A DNA stretch of 64,000 nucleotides from Symsagittifera roscoffensis. Its lineage: Eukaryota; Xenacoelomorpha; Acoela; Convolutidae. Shown piece by piece: positions 33,521 through 44,454 of this stretch. Below the pieces are notes generated by a model. The model saw only the letters and a program-made list of their open reading frames with translations. It had not been told where the DNA came from and ran no database searches. The stretch lies in the NCBI RefSeq assembly GCF_963678635.1, contig NC_087069.1:27890303-27954302 (forward strand), given 5' to 3'. Both the position numbers and the translations under genes were made by a program. The first letter of the stretch is position 1, and the number at the start of each line of letters is the position of its first letter.

Positions 33521-34395
33521 CCCGCATCCAGTTTAAAGCGTTAATAATCGATTATATTACGATTTTAGTACCAGTCTTACTAAAATTGCGAAACAATCGA
33601 TTTTAATCAATTAATAATCGATTATAATCTCTCTTTTTAAAATCAAATTGTATTTAATTATAATCCATTATAACCGATCATAATCGATTATTTTTTCGTC
33701 TATTTTTCGATACAATTATAATTGATTATAATTTATTATAATTCCTTTTGTTTGTCCATTTTTTTCTTCTAAGTTGCGTCTAAATTGCTTATATTTTATG
33801 CTTTTTGTAGAAGTTGGTTCCTATGAAAAAGGAGAAAAATATTTTTAAAGTTTTCCTATTAATTCGAACTTATAATTCCTTTTTATTTCTCCCCCATTAG
33901 AGTTGTTTCGTGATGCATAATTTAAGCTTTTTTAAACACCAAAACATCAGCAAATTTATTTAGTTTCATGATTGATGCGGAAAATTTATTTTTCATCTAC
34001 CGCGGGAACCTTTCCACTCATATGAAAGGATCTCTATGAAACTTTTGTTTCGTGGTAAAACTTTGTGTTCAGAGGAATCAAAATGTTCAGAAGATCTCTT
34101 TTTGGTAGAGATTTTCTTATTGACCCAAAAATAAAAACCCATAAGATAAAATTCGAGGATAGGAAAATTTCGGCAAGATAAGAGATTATAATCGATTATA
34201 ATTGATTTAAAGGGTTTTGAGTAAGAACTATAATCAATTATAATCGATTATAAGAGATTATAATTCCTTGGAAAAAAAATCAATTATAAATCCCTTAAAG
34301 ACCTAATTTTGGTAATTATAATCAATTATAATTGTCAAAAATTCATCATAATAATCCGTTATAATCGATTACTTACGCCTAAACTTGGATGCGGG
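33521..34395. mobile_element. TIR element (875 bp) with AATCGATTATAAT repeats
   Basis: The left end CCCGCATCCAGTTTAAAGCG is the near-inverse of the right end, which closes TTGGATGCGGG at 34,395. Just inside both ends are degenerate ATAATCGATTAT/ATAATCAATTAT words (33,541-33,740 and 34,180-34,375). The centre is AT-rich and non-coding. It is the second member of the family at 409-1549 but lacks the G-rich core. Target duplication not evident. Confidence 0.75.
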
Positions 34396-34813
34396 ATGCT
34401 TTCATACAAACTATCATTACTTACTAGTGTTAGTAGTTACCGATTAATTAGGGAACCAAGACATTTGTATTGATTAATTTAAAAAAACAACAGAAAAGTT
34501 AGATAGAATTTCTTTAGAGTCGGTGAAGTTCCTACACAAGGCTGTAGCTAAATAATTTGGTTATATGTTTTTACGGACCAAATGGGTCGACACACGGAAG
34601 ATTGCCGCAGATGAAAGCAGACAATTAAAACTGAGACTAACATTCAGATGAGATTAAAAGGACGAACAGTTCGTGTATCCAGAAAAATCGCGCCGACTAT
34701 ATCGGAGGAAACACACAATCTTGTACTCACGCGGTCATAGTAAGTACAAGGTTGAGATCTGGTGATAATCGACATAAAAAAAGCGATTTTACAGTTGACA
34801 CGGATCGATCGAG
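34396..34813. other. Non-coding, nothing recognised
   Basis: Less AT-rich than the flanks, with small restriction-site-like palindromes only. No gene identified. Confidence 0.35.
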
Positions 34814-35206
34814 ATGTATTTGTTCACACACCAACAGAAGCATGAATCACAAATAGTCATTTTAGAAAAGAAATGGTGCCTACATAAGGGCATACTAATG
34901 TCACTAACCAATGGTGAAGGTTTCTGGCGAGGCAATTACACAGTCAACGGTTTATGGAAGCCTAACTCAGCATGGCAAAAATTATATTCTAAAATGGATT
35001 TGACGGATTGCAATGATCTGTTGATTCTACATGTGAACGATCTGTTATTTGGGAGTTTCACTCCAACAAGAGCATTTGTTTGGATTACGTGTTGGATCCA
35101 TCAAAAAAAGAACTTTCATTTTAATCAAGATATCCGTTTCTGTGACCAAAAAAACTGCGAAAGGTCGCATTTTGTTTGTGACACATTTTGCGCTATTGAA
35201 ATATGA
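34814..35206 (+). CDS. Unrecognised ORF (130 codons)
   Basis: Intact ORF with unusually protein-like composition for this window: Trp- and Cys-containing (NGEGFWRGNYTVNGLW near residues 35-50, LLILHVNDLLFGS near 68-80, WCLHKGILM near 20-28). No family, signal peptide or membrane segment is recognised. It has no second copy in the window, unlike most of its surroundings. It may be a decayed transposon or host exon, or a chance ORF. Confidence 0.3.
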   Translation: MYLFTHQQKHESQIVILEKKWCLHKGILMSLTNGEGFWRGNYTVNGLWKPNSAWQKLYSKMDLTDCNDLLILHVNDLLFGSFTPTRAFVWITCWIHQKKNFHFNQDIRFCDQKNCERSHFVCDTFCAIEI

Positions 35207-35936
35207 GAGCTTGATTGTTTGATTAGAAAAAAAAACCTTAAAATTTTATTCATTTTTATGATACATCTACAAGTGAAAGTTGATTTTTAAACAATCAAAT
35301 CAATCACTTACAGTACTCTCAGTATTATGACTAGTCCACGGACATCATAAATGCAACAAAAACAAAACGCATGCAAAAGTATAGAAGAAATTGGACAAAT
35401 TAGCTTGAAATTGCTTTTGTTCAGATATTTCTCTTTTTTTTGTAACTTATGTCTACAAGGCATTGTAGTCGGTCGATTCTTAACTGTGCAATCTGATTCA
35501 AAAACCTTGACCTAATTAGCTTTATTTTTCAGCTCTGAGCAGTTATTCTGAAGGTTCGGGAATCGGACTGGAGTTATGTCAACATAAGTTGGTCCGCTGG
35601 CCTAATATGACAGGATTTTTACTGTAAAAGTTACTGAGATATTGAGATAGTAATCATCCGGCGCATAGGTATTCGGACAACGTAGGTCCCCCACAACCAA
35701 TATCGCTGACATTTCAGAGAAATTGAAGATTGTTTAATCACAGGTAAACACCAGATAATTACTTCGATTTGCAAAAGTACTAATTTTCAACCGATAAATT
35801 GACATTCATTTTCAGTAAATCCCCGCGAAGCTACGCTTCCTTTACTTTTTGGTATTTCTCGCTTCGCCATTTGTGTTAAGAGGAGTGTGTCCCACTGAAT
35901 CCAAAGGCACCAAGAACTAACTACTCCCCGGGTTGA
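35207..35936. other. Non-coding, nothing recognised
   Basis: AT-rich sequence up to the next TIR element. No gene seen. Confidence 0.4.
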
Positions 35937-36775
35937 CCAAAAATGCGTATCATACAATTCTCTTAAATGGAAAATTTCTTTTCATACAATTCCATACGTA
36001 CAGCAGAAAATTGTATGAAATCTCTATAATAAACAATTTCCCATGAATGGAAATTGTATGATAGGTGTTTTTTCCATAAACCAAAAAGTTGTTTTTTGTT
36101 TCTAAAAATATTTTCTGAAAAATTTTCGGTTGTGTTCGCAACTGAACACAAGTGACAAAGGATCAAAGGTTGGACGGTCTTGCATTTACAATGCATAGAA
36201 CACGACTTGAATTTCTTTCGAGCTGTCTTTCACAAATTTGGGCAAAATTTTTAAGATGATTCTTTTATTATTTTAAATTTTTGCGATTTCAAACTATCAG
36301 TCATTGATCAAGGCATACATAAACACGCCATACAAAAGTTTTTGAAAAAAAACTTAGGTGAAAAGAAAAAAAAGCCAATATTTACGTATCCAGGATTACG
36401 TTATGCAAAAAAAATTTTCGTAAAAAGTTTGTTTGCGTACAAAACTTGATTTGCGGTTGAAAAAAAAAACATCAAATTTTTGAGGCAAATTTTCAAAATT
36501 ATTTGAAAAAACTTTTGTGTCGTATATGGAAACTGTATGGTAAGCATTTTTGTTTACAAAAATTTTAAATCAGTTTTTTTTGTCACCAGTTTGTTCAACT
36601 GTTCTGAAAAAGCGGCAGAAAAGGTTTATTTTTTTTCGATTATTTTTCGAAATTGTTTGAAAATTGTGTGACAAGCATTTTCTCCATAAATTTGATGTAG
36701 GCAATTGTATGATAATGATTTTTGTTGTATGAAATTGTATGATAAAGATTTTCGGTCTATTGAGGTCAACACGGG
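35937..36775. mobile_element. TIR element P, copy A (839 bp), CCCGGGTTGACC ends
   Basis: The left end CCCGGGTTGACC is inverted at the right end (GGTCAACACGGG, to 36,775). Both ends are followed inward by AATGCTTATCATACAATT-type words (TTGTATGATAAGCATTTTT on the other strand), which recur irregularly through the element in both orientations. CTACT occurs on both sides (35,931-35,935 and 36,777-36,781), a possible 5-bp target duplication. Non-coding and non-autonomous. Related ends and internal words are at 41,231-42,422, 43,895-44,290 and 49,545-50,716. Confidence 0.7.
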
Positions 36776-37200
36776 TCTACTGACATTTCAATTGTCATTT
36801 CGAGTCTCCCATAAAGGAATAACTTCAATAGTATCAAAACTTCCGACAATACCCATTAACTCAGAGCACCATAACACCCACAAGTGTGACAACGACCGAC
36901 AGCCATATAAGAAGTCTAGAAATTACGGATAATTTGGAGCACCTTCGCGATCACGAGCACCTTATCGACGCTTAGTAATCCGATAACATGATGAATCAAA
37001 CTTAATCAATCAAAATTGTGAGTTTCTTAACAAAGCATGAGTAGCGACTTGAACATTTGGAAATCATAATCCAGAATAAACAAGACCTGGGAACTGATCA
37101 CCGATGCGAGGCAAGTAGACGATGTTTTCCAGAAACTGGATGATTCGGACGATAAACATGGACAGTACAGTATGTTCATAGCTCATTAGTTTCCATACAA
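36776..37200. repeat. Dispersed repeat H, copy 1
   Basis: TCTACTGACATTTCAATTGT starts a segment repeated at 43,606-43,890 and, for its first 30 bases, at 51,893-51,923. Its later part (about 37,040-37,190, GACCTGGGAACTGA, GAGGCAA, GTTCATAGCTCATTA) is incorporated in each unit of the 44-49 kb tandem array. It contains a 75-codon ORF in copy 1 only, so it is treated as non-coding. Confidence 0.7.
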
Positions 37201-37698
37201 GCTTTAATAAAACGACCCGGGTTTCTTTAGCTTACGTTCGAACCACTGAAGCAACTAATTTTAATTTGCTTGTTTTCTCTGGAGGATGCTTGGAATCGCA
37301 ATCGTTCATCGATGTGTTCAAAAAAGCTTTAACAACACGAGACTGCGAAAAAGCCATTAAGTACAGCACTTCAAAGCATCTCCGACAAAATATTTAAGAA
37401 AATTTAATAAAATTACGGTTGAAAACTTAAAAATTTACTTGAACAATCTGGTGAATCATTACGTTAAAAATTTTGTTGAAAAAAGATATGTAAAAAATGT
37501 ATGACTAACATTATTCATGCGTTATATCGTTTAAATGGATCTGTTGAAAAAAGATACTATCTGTTTGTTTCCTTTAATTGTTCTTCAATGTTTTCGAAAT
37601 GGAAAAAAAATTTTTTCCATGAGGCTATTTGAATTGTCTTTGAAAAAACTATCGGCTCCTAACAACAATTATTGGATGTTAGGGGGGGGGGGGGTGCC
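37201..37698. other. Non-coding, ends in a G-tract
   Basis: AT-rich, ending with a GTTAGGGG...GTG run at 37,678-37,695 next to the TIR element. No gene seen. Confidence 0.35.
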
Positions 37699-38141
37699 GG
37701 ACATCAAGCCGACGGGACTTCAAGCCGAATTGTAAAATTAGGGACTTCAAGCCGAATAATTCCTTATAAAGTCGTGAAATATGAACAATTTGAAAACTTT
37801 TTTGAAGAATTTCTGAATTTCATGATCTTTCTTCACTAGTTATTGGCGTTTGCATATAATTTAAGCTTCCAAATGATGTTCCGGAAAGTTGAAAAGTAAA
37901 ACATGGTTGAAGGCATTTTTCGTGTTTATAATTTATGCATTTCAAAAACCGGCTGATGTTATTAACGGATGCGAATCACAAGTGGTGCATTGTCATGAAT
38001 AACGCTAATTATGGACTAAACTCGCCAAAATTTTAGAAAAGCAACATTTTGCAGATGATAAAATAGCGTTTTGGGGTGCTTGTAAAGTTTTAATTTCGGC
38101 TTGAAGTCCCTTCGGCTTGAAGTCCCGTCGGCTTGTTGTCC
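37699..38141. mobile_element. Short TIR element (443 bp), GGACATCAAGCCGACGGG ends
   Basis: The left end GGACATCAAGCCGACGGGAC is inverted at the right end, which closes GGCTTGTTGTCC at 38,141. Both ends contain a direct subrepeat GGGACTTCAAGCCGAA. The centre is AT-rich and non-coding. GTTAGGGGG...TG flanks both sides (37,678-37,695 and 38,149-38,159), a possible target duplication blurred by the G-run. Typical of a MITE; superfamily unassigned. Confidence 0.75.
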
Positions 38142-38484
38142 TAGACCCGTTAGGGGGTGACGACACAGAAGAATCAAACCATTGTGCCCTTGGTGTTAGG
38201 TCTTTGGTGTTAGGTGGAATAGAAGTAAAGAGCTCTTCATGCACCAAAATTTAAATTACTTTTCCATATGGAACCTCCTGTCGTTGATCACTTGTGTAAT
38301 AGACCCTCTGGATAACATCACCCCATTAATGATAACTTTGAAGATTGTCTTTCAAGATACTTGGAATTTCTGTACTGCTTCCGAATAACAAACGTCATCA
38401 AATTGACAAGTATCCAGCTTTTGCACCCATGGAAACACCAAGATGTTTCACTTTGAAAACTCGTTGTTATACCCAAGTTATCAA
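38142..38484. other. Unclear, possibly eroded BEL pol upstream part
   Basis: No open frame with a recognisable motif. Its position just before the BEL RNase H remnant suggests eroded reverse transcriptase sequence, but none was identified. Confidence 0.3.
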
Positions 38485-40345
38485 TTAAAGGTTTTTACCG
38501 ACGCCTCACAAACTGCTTATGGCGCAGTGATCTACATTCGTACTTGTGATAATAATCAATCTTCTCTTTTCGAATAAGACGGGCGAAGGTTGCGGTAATG
38601 AAAACAAATAGTTATACCTAAATTCGAATTAAAAGCAGAGGTACTTGGTGCTCGCTCAACTCACTACGTCATCAAACAACAAACATTCCTTAAAAGTCAA
38701 AAACAAACTTTTTTTGTTTTGACAGCATTGCTCCACTTGTCTGGATTAAAACTTCTGAAGTTTAAAAAGTTATGTGACTGACCGCGTGCATGAAAATTAA
38801 GGGAGAATGAACACTGAAAACTGGAACTTTTTAAAGGGGAGAGTTTAAACAAGGCACCCGTAAAGCACGTGTTCATCAACCTAAAGACACATATTCTTTG
38901 TGTTTGCAGCTATCAAACTACCTTCCATTCATAAAGAACTGCGGAATACACCTACAACAAGAGATTCGACGAACTGAAAGGACAAGGAAACTAGTTTACA
39001 AGCAGTCATTTAACTAACACAATTTTCTTTATGGAGAAAATTTCTTGCGCACGACCGAAGTTTTATACATCGATGACCTTGGTAAAGCTTGTGAATACAT
39101 GTTCTAAGTATTCCACAGAATTCGTTTGGTAGGGATGTGGCAAATATTGCAAATAATCGACACTTACCCACAAAAAACCATTTGCTTGCAAATAATTTCT
39201 TTTTTTTTTGCAAAATTCTGCTTCATATTAGTGAAAGAAATGAATGAAGTTCCTTGCACTTCAGCTCAAAGCACCCAATCATTCCTAGTGCAAAAAATTT
39301 CGTAGCACGTTGTTTCTTAACTAAATGCCACGAAATTTGCATGTGTTTTAGGACAGATTACATCAGAAACGTTGTTCAGCAGATGTACTATGTTTTTGGC
39401 TTTCGAGGTTATCTAAGGAGCCTTGCTGTCACCTGATTTATTTGCCGACGATTTGCAGACATTCAACCTCCAATGGCAAAATTACTTACCAGCAGGCCCC
39501 AAAGAGAAAAATACTTGTCCCTTTTTCTCATGTTGACCTCGATTACAACGGACCCTGTAATGTCGGGCGAAAAAAAAAGTATGAAAAATTTATATTTGCT
39601 TTTTTTGTTGCTTTCTAGGAAGAGCGATTCACTTAGAACTTACCCAGAATTTAATATAAAAAAGATGAATTTCACCAATACAAAGTTTCATTTCCTGTCG
39701 TGGACAACCAAGAGTCCTATTTATCGTATTTTCTAGAGATTCCTACCTCCAACAGCTCCAACTTTCTTAGCATCAGACCTTAACTACGAAAAAAATATAA
39801 CTACGAAAAAAATATATCAGTTGAATGGTGCCTCCAACCTCTTTCCGCTCCTCATTTTGATAGGGCATGGGAGCGACTCGTTTAGAATGTCAAACGGGCT
39901 CTCTTCATCATAACAGACATGAGAGTTTCAACTATAGTTGTTGTCGATACAGAAGGCTTCACAAATTAAAGACCACTAAAACATTTTCTTAGCAATAAAA
40001 AAGACGAAGATCCATTAACCTCAAACCACTTAATTTAGTGAGGCTTTGTGTTACATTACTAGCCTGCATCTTCAACGAAACTGCTACACTCAAGTCTTCA
40101 ACCTGGACGCAAGTAAAGTTGAGATTACAAAACATCTGAAGCATCAAAATGGACTCATCATAATTTTTTTTGGGAATGGCGATTTTTTTGGCATCTTGAA
40201 GAATAGATTGCCCATCGAATCTGGACGTCGGATGCGTGACAAGACCATTTACCGGTGCCGGTCGTATTGCAATGTAATGTGAAGTAAAAACCGATTGAGG
40301 GGGTTGAACCCGTCGCGTTGATAGGCTTCCATTTCTGTTCCCCAC
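38485..40345 (+). pseudogene. pol: Pao/BEL pol remnant: RNase H, zinc-binding domain, integrase
   Basis: The order of motifs identifies a Pao/BEL element, although frames change often. RNase H at 38,485-38,700: KVFTDASQTAYGAVIYIR, then VIPKFELKAEVLGAR. Next, DSIAPLVWIKTSEV (38,722-38,765). The integrase H2C2 region at 39,254-39,420: KHPIIPSAKNFVARC, then VVQQMYYVFGFRG. Integrase core: a VDLDYNGPCNVGRKKK-like stretch (about 39,535-39,580), then VEWCLQPLSAPHF with AWERLV (39,820-39,885). The C-terminal BEL domain: EDPLTSNHL (about 40,008-40,035), ending with an EVKTD...RRVDRLPFL match near 40,270-40,340. Numerous frameshifts and stops show an old, dead copy. By family knowledge it would copy and integrate a BEL element. 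Confidence 0.8.
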
Positions 40346-40858
40346 ACAAATTTCTGGTTTGAGTGGCCGGGAGAATGTTCAAGAATGAACAATCTGATTA
40401 AAAAACCCTACCGCAATTCAGTCTATTATCGTGATTTCACTTTTGTGATTGGAGTTAGTAACCTTTTTTAAAGCATCAAACAAGAGCCTGAGAACAACTT
40501 GATTAAATTTTAAGGCTGCAACAAAACCCAAGCGAAGGCTATTAAACCAAGGTAGCTCCCCAATCTCCAGTAGGAAAGGGTTGAGAATGGGTGAGGTTTG
40601 GAATTGCATCCTCTTCCCCAGAGTGAGGTACGGAGTTACATTCCAAGTCCCAGAGAGAGCTACGGAGGTAAATCCAACCCACCTATTAAAAAAACAGGTT
40701 CCATCTCACCGGAAGGTCTATCGAGGGGGAGGAGAGTGCTCATACTGAAAACCAGAGCTGAAACATTTACCTATAGGAATGGTCACACTTCTCAATATCT
40801 ACGCAATAGTGTTTTAACAAATATTTCCAATTTAATCTAAAATTGTAGCCCTCATTAC
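40346..40858 (+). repeat. 3' tail region of the BEL remnant
   Basis: Downstream of the integrase end and repeated at 57,050-57,500 and 60,590-61,045, with shared words CCAAGGTAGC, AATCTCCAGTAGGAAAGG, GAAGGTCTATCGAGGGGGAG and GTAGCCCTCATTACAG. A conserved 80-103 codon ORF spans it in all three copies (40,598-40,840; 57,171-57,482; 60,717-61,028). That may reflect a recently shared source rather than selection, so a protein is not claimed. Confidence 0.6.
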
Positions 40859-40869
40859 AGATTGTAGCC

Positions 40870-41225
40870 CTCATTTCTTAACATTTCACAACCTCTTTCA
40901 GATCTGAAATTCAGAGATCTGAAACAGTATATTTCAGGTGTTTTTGAAAATTTACTAGGTATGGGTGAAAAGAGAACGTAAAAGTACAATTTTTTTTGCA
41001 TTTTGATTACTTGTAAAAGCTTTATTGAGAAAATCTTAGTTTTGATAAAAGTGATACCTCCTATGGGCAATTGTTTCAGCTCTGGTTTGGGTCTGAAGTT
41101 CAGACATTTTTGAAGGTCTGAACAATGTCTCAAAAATGTCTGGTACTGTATCCTCGGCGGGCCCATGTGAAGATTCTGCTCCCACTGAATAAACCAATTG
41201 AACAATCCCCCTCTAACCTCTAACT
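40870..41225. repeat. Dispersed repeat R, copy 2
   Basis: Matches 10,860-11,195: the inverted TTTCAGATCTGAAA words, CTCCCACTGAATAAAC and CTAACTGCCAATAATTG. It is interrupted after AATAATTG by TIR element P copy B; its tRNA-like part resumes at 42,553. Confidence 0.65.
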
Positions 41226-41230
41226 GCCAA

Positions 41231-42422
41231 TAATTGTTTCGGACAAAAAATGCTTATCATACAAATTTCATATATGAAATGAATGCTTGTCACACTCTTT
41301 AATACAATGTTATTTAGAAAAAGTAAAGGTATGAAAATAGCAAGATAAGCATTTTTTCCATACTATGAAGTTTTATAACAAGCATTTCTTCCTTACTCTT
41401 GAATTAAAAATTGAGGTTTTTCATCAGTGTTTTTATCTTCAAAATTGTTTGAAAAAAGCATGATAAACATTTTTCCATACAATTAAACTGTATGATAAGC
41501 AGTTTTTCCAGACTATGAAATTGTACGACAAGCATGAAAGAAATTACAAAACATTTTTGTTTTGAAATTTTTATGTTTCATCCAAAACACTTACCACGGA
41601 TTTTTTGTCATAAGGAAACCCAGAGTGTAACTGGCAGTTGCCACGCAGATAAACTGCATTTGGTGATTTCAGTTATTTAAGTTATTTTTAAAATTTTCAC
41701 ATGAAATTTTATACCAAAATGTAACTTTTTGTATATGGCTAGATAATTTTTGGTTTGAAAAATTTGGTGGTTGAGAAAAAAGCCTTTTTTTAAACAAATT
41801 TTCTTTTATCTTAGCAACTGAAAGAAAAGAACTAATCGTGTTTAACAACAAAAAATTGAGTGAACAATTCATCCTGGACTACTTTATTAACAAAAAAAGT
41901 CAATATTTGCTGGCAAAACTTTTTTTTCGAAAAATTTAAATTTGAGCACAAAACAAGTTTACAACTAAAAAAAGATTAAAACTTTTCCACCTCAATTTTT
42001 GTTTTTGATATTGAAAAAATGCATATGAAAAAAAAATACACAATTTTCTTAAATGAAGATTATATGATAAGCATTTTTAGCGACCAAAATTAAAATTATG
42101 TTTTTGATTGTCAAAATTCCCTCTATCTTAGGTATAATTGTTTAAATCTTTTCAAAGTTAGCCAGTATTTTTTCTTTGACAAAATGATTATCTGATAAAT
42201 TTCATACAATATTTTACAAGGATTTTTCATCAGAAAAATTAAATCATTTTTGTAATGACCAAAAAACTTCAAAAGAGACAAATAGACCACAAATTTTAAT
42301 TAAAAACTTTTAAAACACTTCTTAAATTTTGCATGAATTTTGTATGATACGCAGTTTTTTCTACTGACTTCAAATATGAAACTGTAAGATAACCATTTTT
42401 CTTCTATGGACCTCAACCCGGG
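41231..42422. mobile_element. TIR element P, copy B (about 1.2 kb)
   Basis: Starts near AAAAATGCTTATCATACAAA, with the outer left end worn away, and ends CCTCAACCCGGG at 42,422. Many forward and reverse TTGTATGATAAGCATTTTT-type words are spread through it. A diverged duplicate lies at 49,545-50,716. Non-coding. It sits inside repeat R. Confidence 0.65.
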
Positions 42423-42552
42423 ATTGCCTTATAGAAAAATAAATGTCCATTACGAAAGCATCCAAGAACACTAAAAAGAAACAAATCTATAGTATTTTTT
42501 TCAATAGATGAGCGTGAGCAAGCTTTGTCAATACTGACGGGATTCACATTGA

Positions 42553-42720
42553 AATACATTTAAAAAGTGATAGCGCATTTGACTGCAGATTGAGAGGACA
42601 TACAACCCTTATAAACTAAAAATACCCAGAAAACAGTCAAAAGCTCAATTGTGATGTACTTGTTGACGTCCAAATAATTTCTTGCAAACTTGCGTTTCTT
42701 GGGACCTCAAAATACAACTT
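42553..42720 (+). repeat. tRNA-Cys-derived SINE-like head and tail, copy 2
   Basis: AGTGATAGCGCATTTGACTG, then CAGATTGAGAGG: the D arm and anticodon arm of a tRNA-Cys with GCA at 42,585-42,587. The following ACCCAGAAAACAGTCAAAAG and CTCAATTGTGATGTACTTG match copy 1 (11,320-11,370) and copy 3. Confidence 0.55.
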
Positions 42721-42939
42721 TTTCATTATGCGAAGTCAATAACAAACCAGACGTACCTAATGGCGAATCTAACAAAGCTGACCCATTCAAAATAGAAGAT
42801 TAGTTTTTCGGAAAATAAACAGATTTCCTGGTTCAGAAAAAAAGTTTTTGTTTCCCATAAAAAAAAATTAAAGTTATATTACGATTGAAACAAATATGGT
42901 ACGACAAATTGATGAATACTATTTTTTGAAGATTTCAAC

Positions 42940-43575
42940 AATTCCTTCCCAATTTATTGATTTCATTGAATTTTTCTCTGGGGTTCTTGAAATCTAGTGA
43001 AATCCAGGTAAATTTCGCTGCAATATGTTCCAACGGTCAAAACGCATTTCTCTGCGGAATCCAAAACAAGCATGGCTTTGCGTTTGTCTCCAAACACCGC
43101 ATTGTCACTGGAGTTCAATTTTTTGCTTTCCAGCCAAATTTTTCTTTTAGCGTTTATCATTTAAGCCTTGTCTTTCGATTCCTTCAGAAATAAGACTTGA
43201 AAACTTTTTTTGCACATGTTACCGAATCGAACAAAACTATGCGGATTCCAGTAGATATGTATACTGAGTCCAAACCATGACCAAAGTACCCCAGCTTGGC
43301 TTCGTAAATATACAACTTTTATATACGAAACGTCACCAATCATAGGCCTTTCATACCTTTTTTAAAATTACTTTTCCGTTGCATAAAGATTGTATTTTTG
43401 CCTTTTTACGTTTATGAATTTTGTATAAGCAGCTTTTTTAAGCGACAATGGTGTTTAATAAACTTTTTTGCGAAATTCATTGGGTTTATGTGGCTGGTTT
43501 TACGATAAATATACAGTGTGCGACATTAAGTGCTCTGAGGCAAATGCAAGGACAGCTGTTAGGATTTTCGGTGTA
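42940..43575. repeat. Dispersed repeat G, copy 2
   Basis: Shares its order of landmarks with 29,986-30,960 and is very close to 51,240-51,880. A 78-codon ORF (42,957-43,193) is partly shared with copy 3 but not with copy 1. Confidence 0.65.
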
Positions 43576-43894
43576 TGGAGGTCAACCCGGGTCTACTGAC
43601 ATTTCAATTGTCATTTCGAGTCTCCCATAAGGAATAACTTCAATAGTATCAAAACTTCCGACAATACCCATTAACTCGGAGCACCATAACACCCACAAGT
43701 GTGTCAACGACAGCCATTTAAGAAGTCTAGAAAATACGGATAATTTGGAGCAGCTTCGCGATCACGAGCACCTTATCGACGCTTAGTAATCCGATAACAT
43801 AATGAAGCAAACTTAATCAATCAAAAATGTGAGTTTCTTCTGATAACATTATGAAGCAAACTTAATCAATCAAAAATGTGAGCATTTTCGGTGT
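43576..43894. repeat. TIR P right end plus repeat H, copy 2
   Basis: The TIR P right end (TGGAGGTCAACCCGGG, about 43,578-43,593) is followed by repeat H to about 43,830. A short local duplication follows: AATCAATCAAAAATGTGAG occurs at about 43,814 and again at about 43,865. Confidence 0.6.
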
Positions 43895-44208
43895 GGGGAA
43901 AAGTAAGATAAGCATTTTCGGTTTATGGAGGTCAACCCGGGGTCACATTAACTTTCGTGGCCTTTGTATTGGTTTTAATCGGTTTTCTTTATATGACCGC
44001 TCAAAAACCGCTTAAACAACCACTCAAAAACCGCACATTCCTTGCGGTGATTTTTGAACAGTTTTTCAAGCAAGATTTGAGTGGTTTTTAAGCGGTTTTT
44101 GAGCGGTCTTATAAAGAAAACCGATTAAAACCAATACAAAGGCCTCGAAAGGTAATGTGATCCCGGGTTGACCTCCATAAACTGAAAATGCTTATCTTAC
44201 TTTTCCCC
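43895..44208. repeat. Long inverted repeat made of two TIR P ends
   Basis: The left arm 43,895 to about 44,035 and right arm about 44,075-44,208 are near-perfect inverses of about 135-140 bases, with a spacer of about 40 bases. Each arm holds GGGGAAAAGTAAGATAAGCA, GGAGGTCAACCCGGG, CTTTGTATTGGTTTTAATCG and CCGCTCAAAAACCGC in mirror order. The transcript or single strand would fold into one long hairpin. Confidence 0.85.
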
Positions 44209-44454
44209 AGACCGAAAATGCTTGTCATACAATTGCCTGCATCAAATGTATCGAAAAATGCCAATCATACAATTTTCATACAATTTCAAAATACCATTGA
44301 AAAAAGATTCAACCTAGTTTCTCCGGCTATTTGAACCAAATACAACAATCTGAAAAAACATCGTCTATTTGCCTCGCATCGGTGATCAGTTCCCAGGTTT
44401 TATTTATTCTTGATTATGGTTTCAAAATGTTCAAGTCCCCGATTCGAGATTTTT

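Noticed and set aside
34814-35206. A copia-type RT fragment, because of the LLILHVNDLLFGS stretch
   Set aside because: It superficially resembles YVDDLL, but the Asp pair is missing and no neighbouring RT motif is present.
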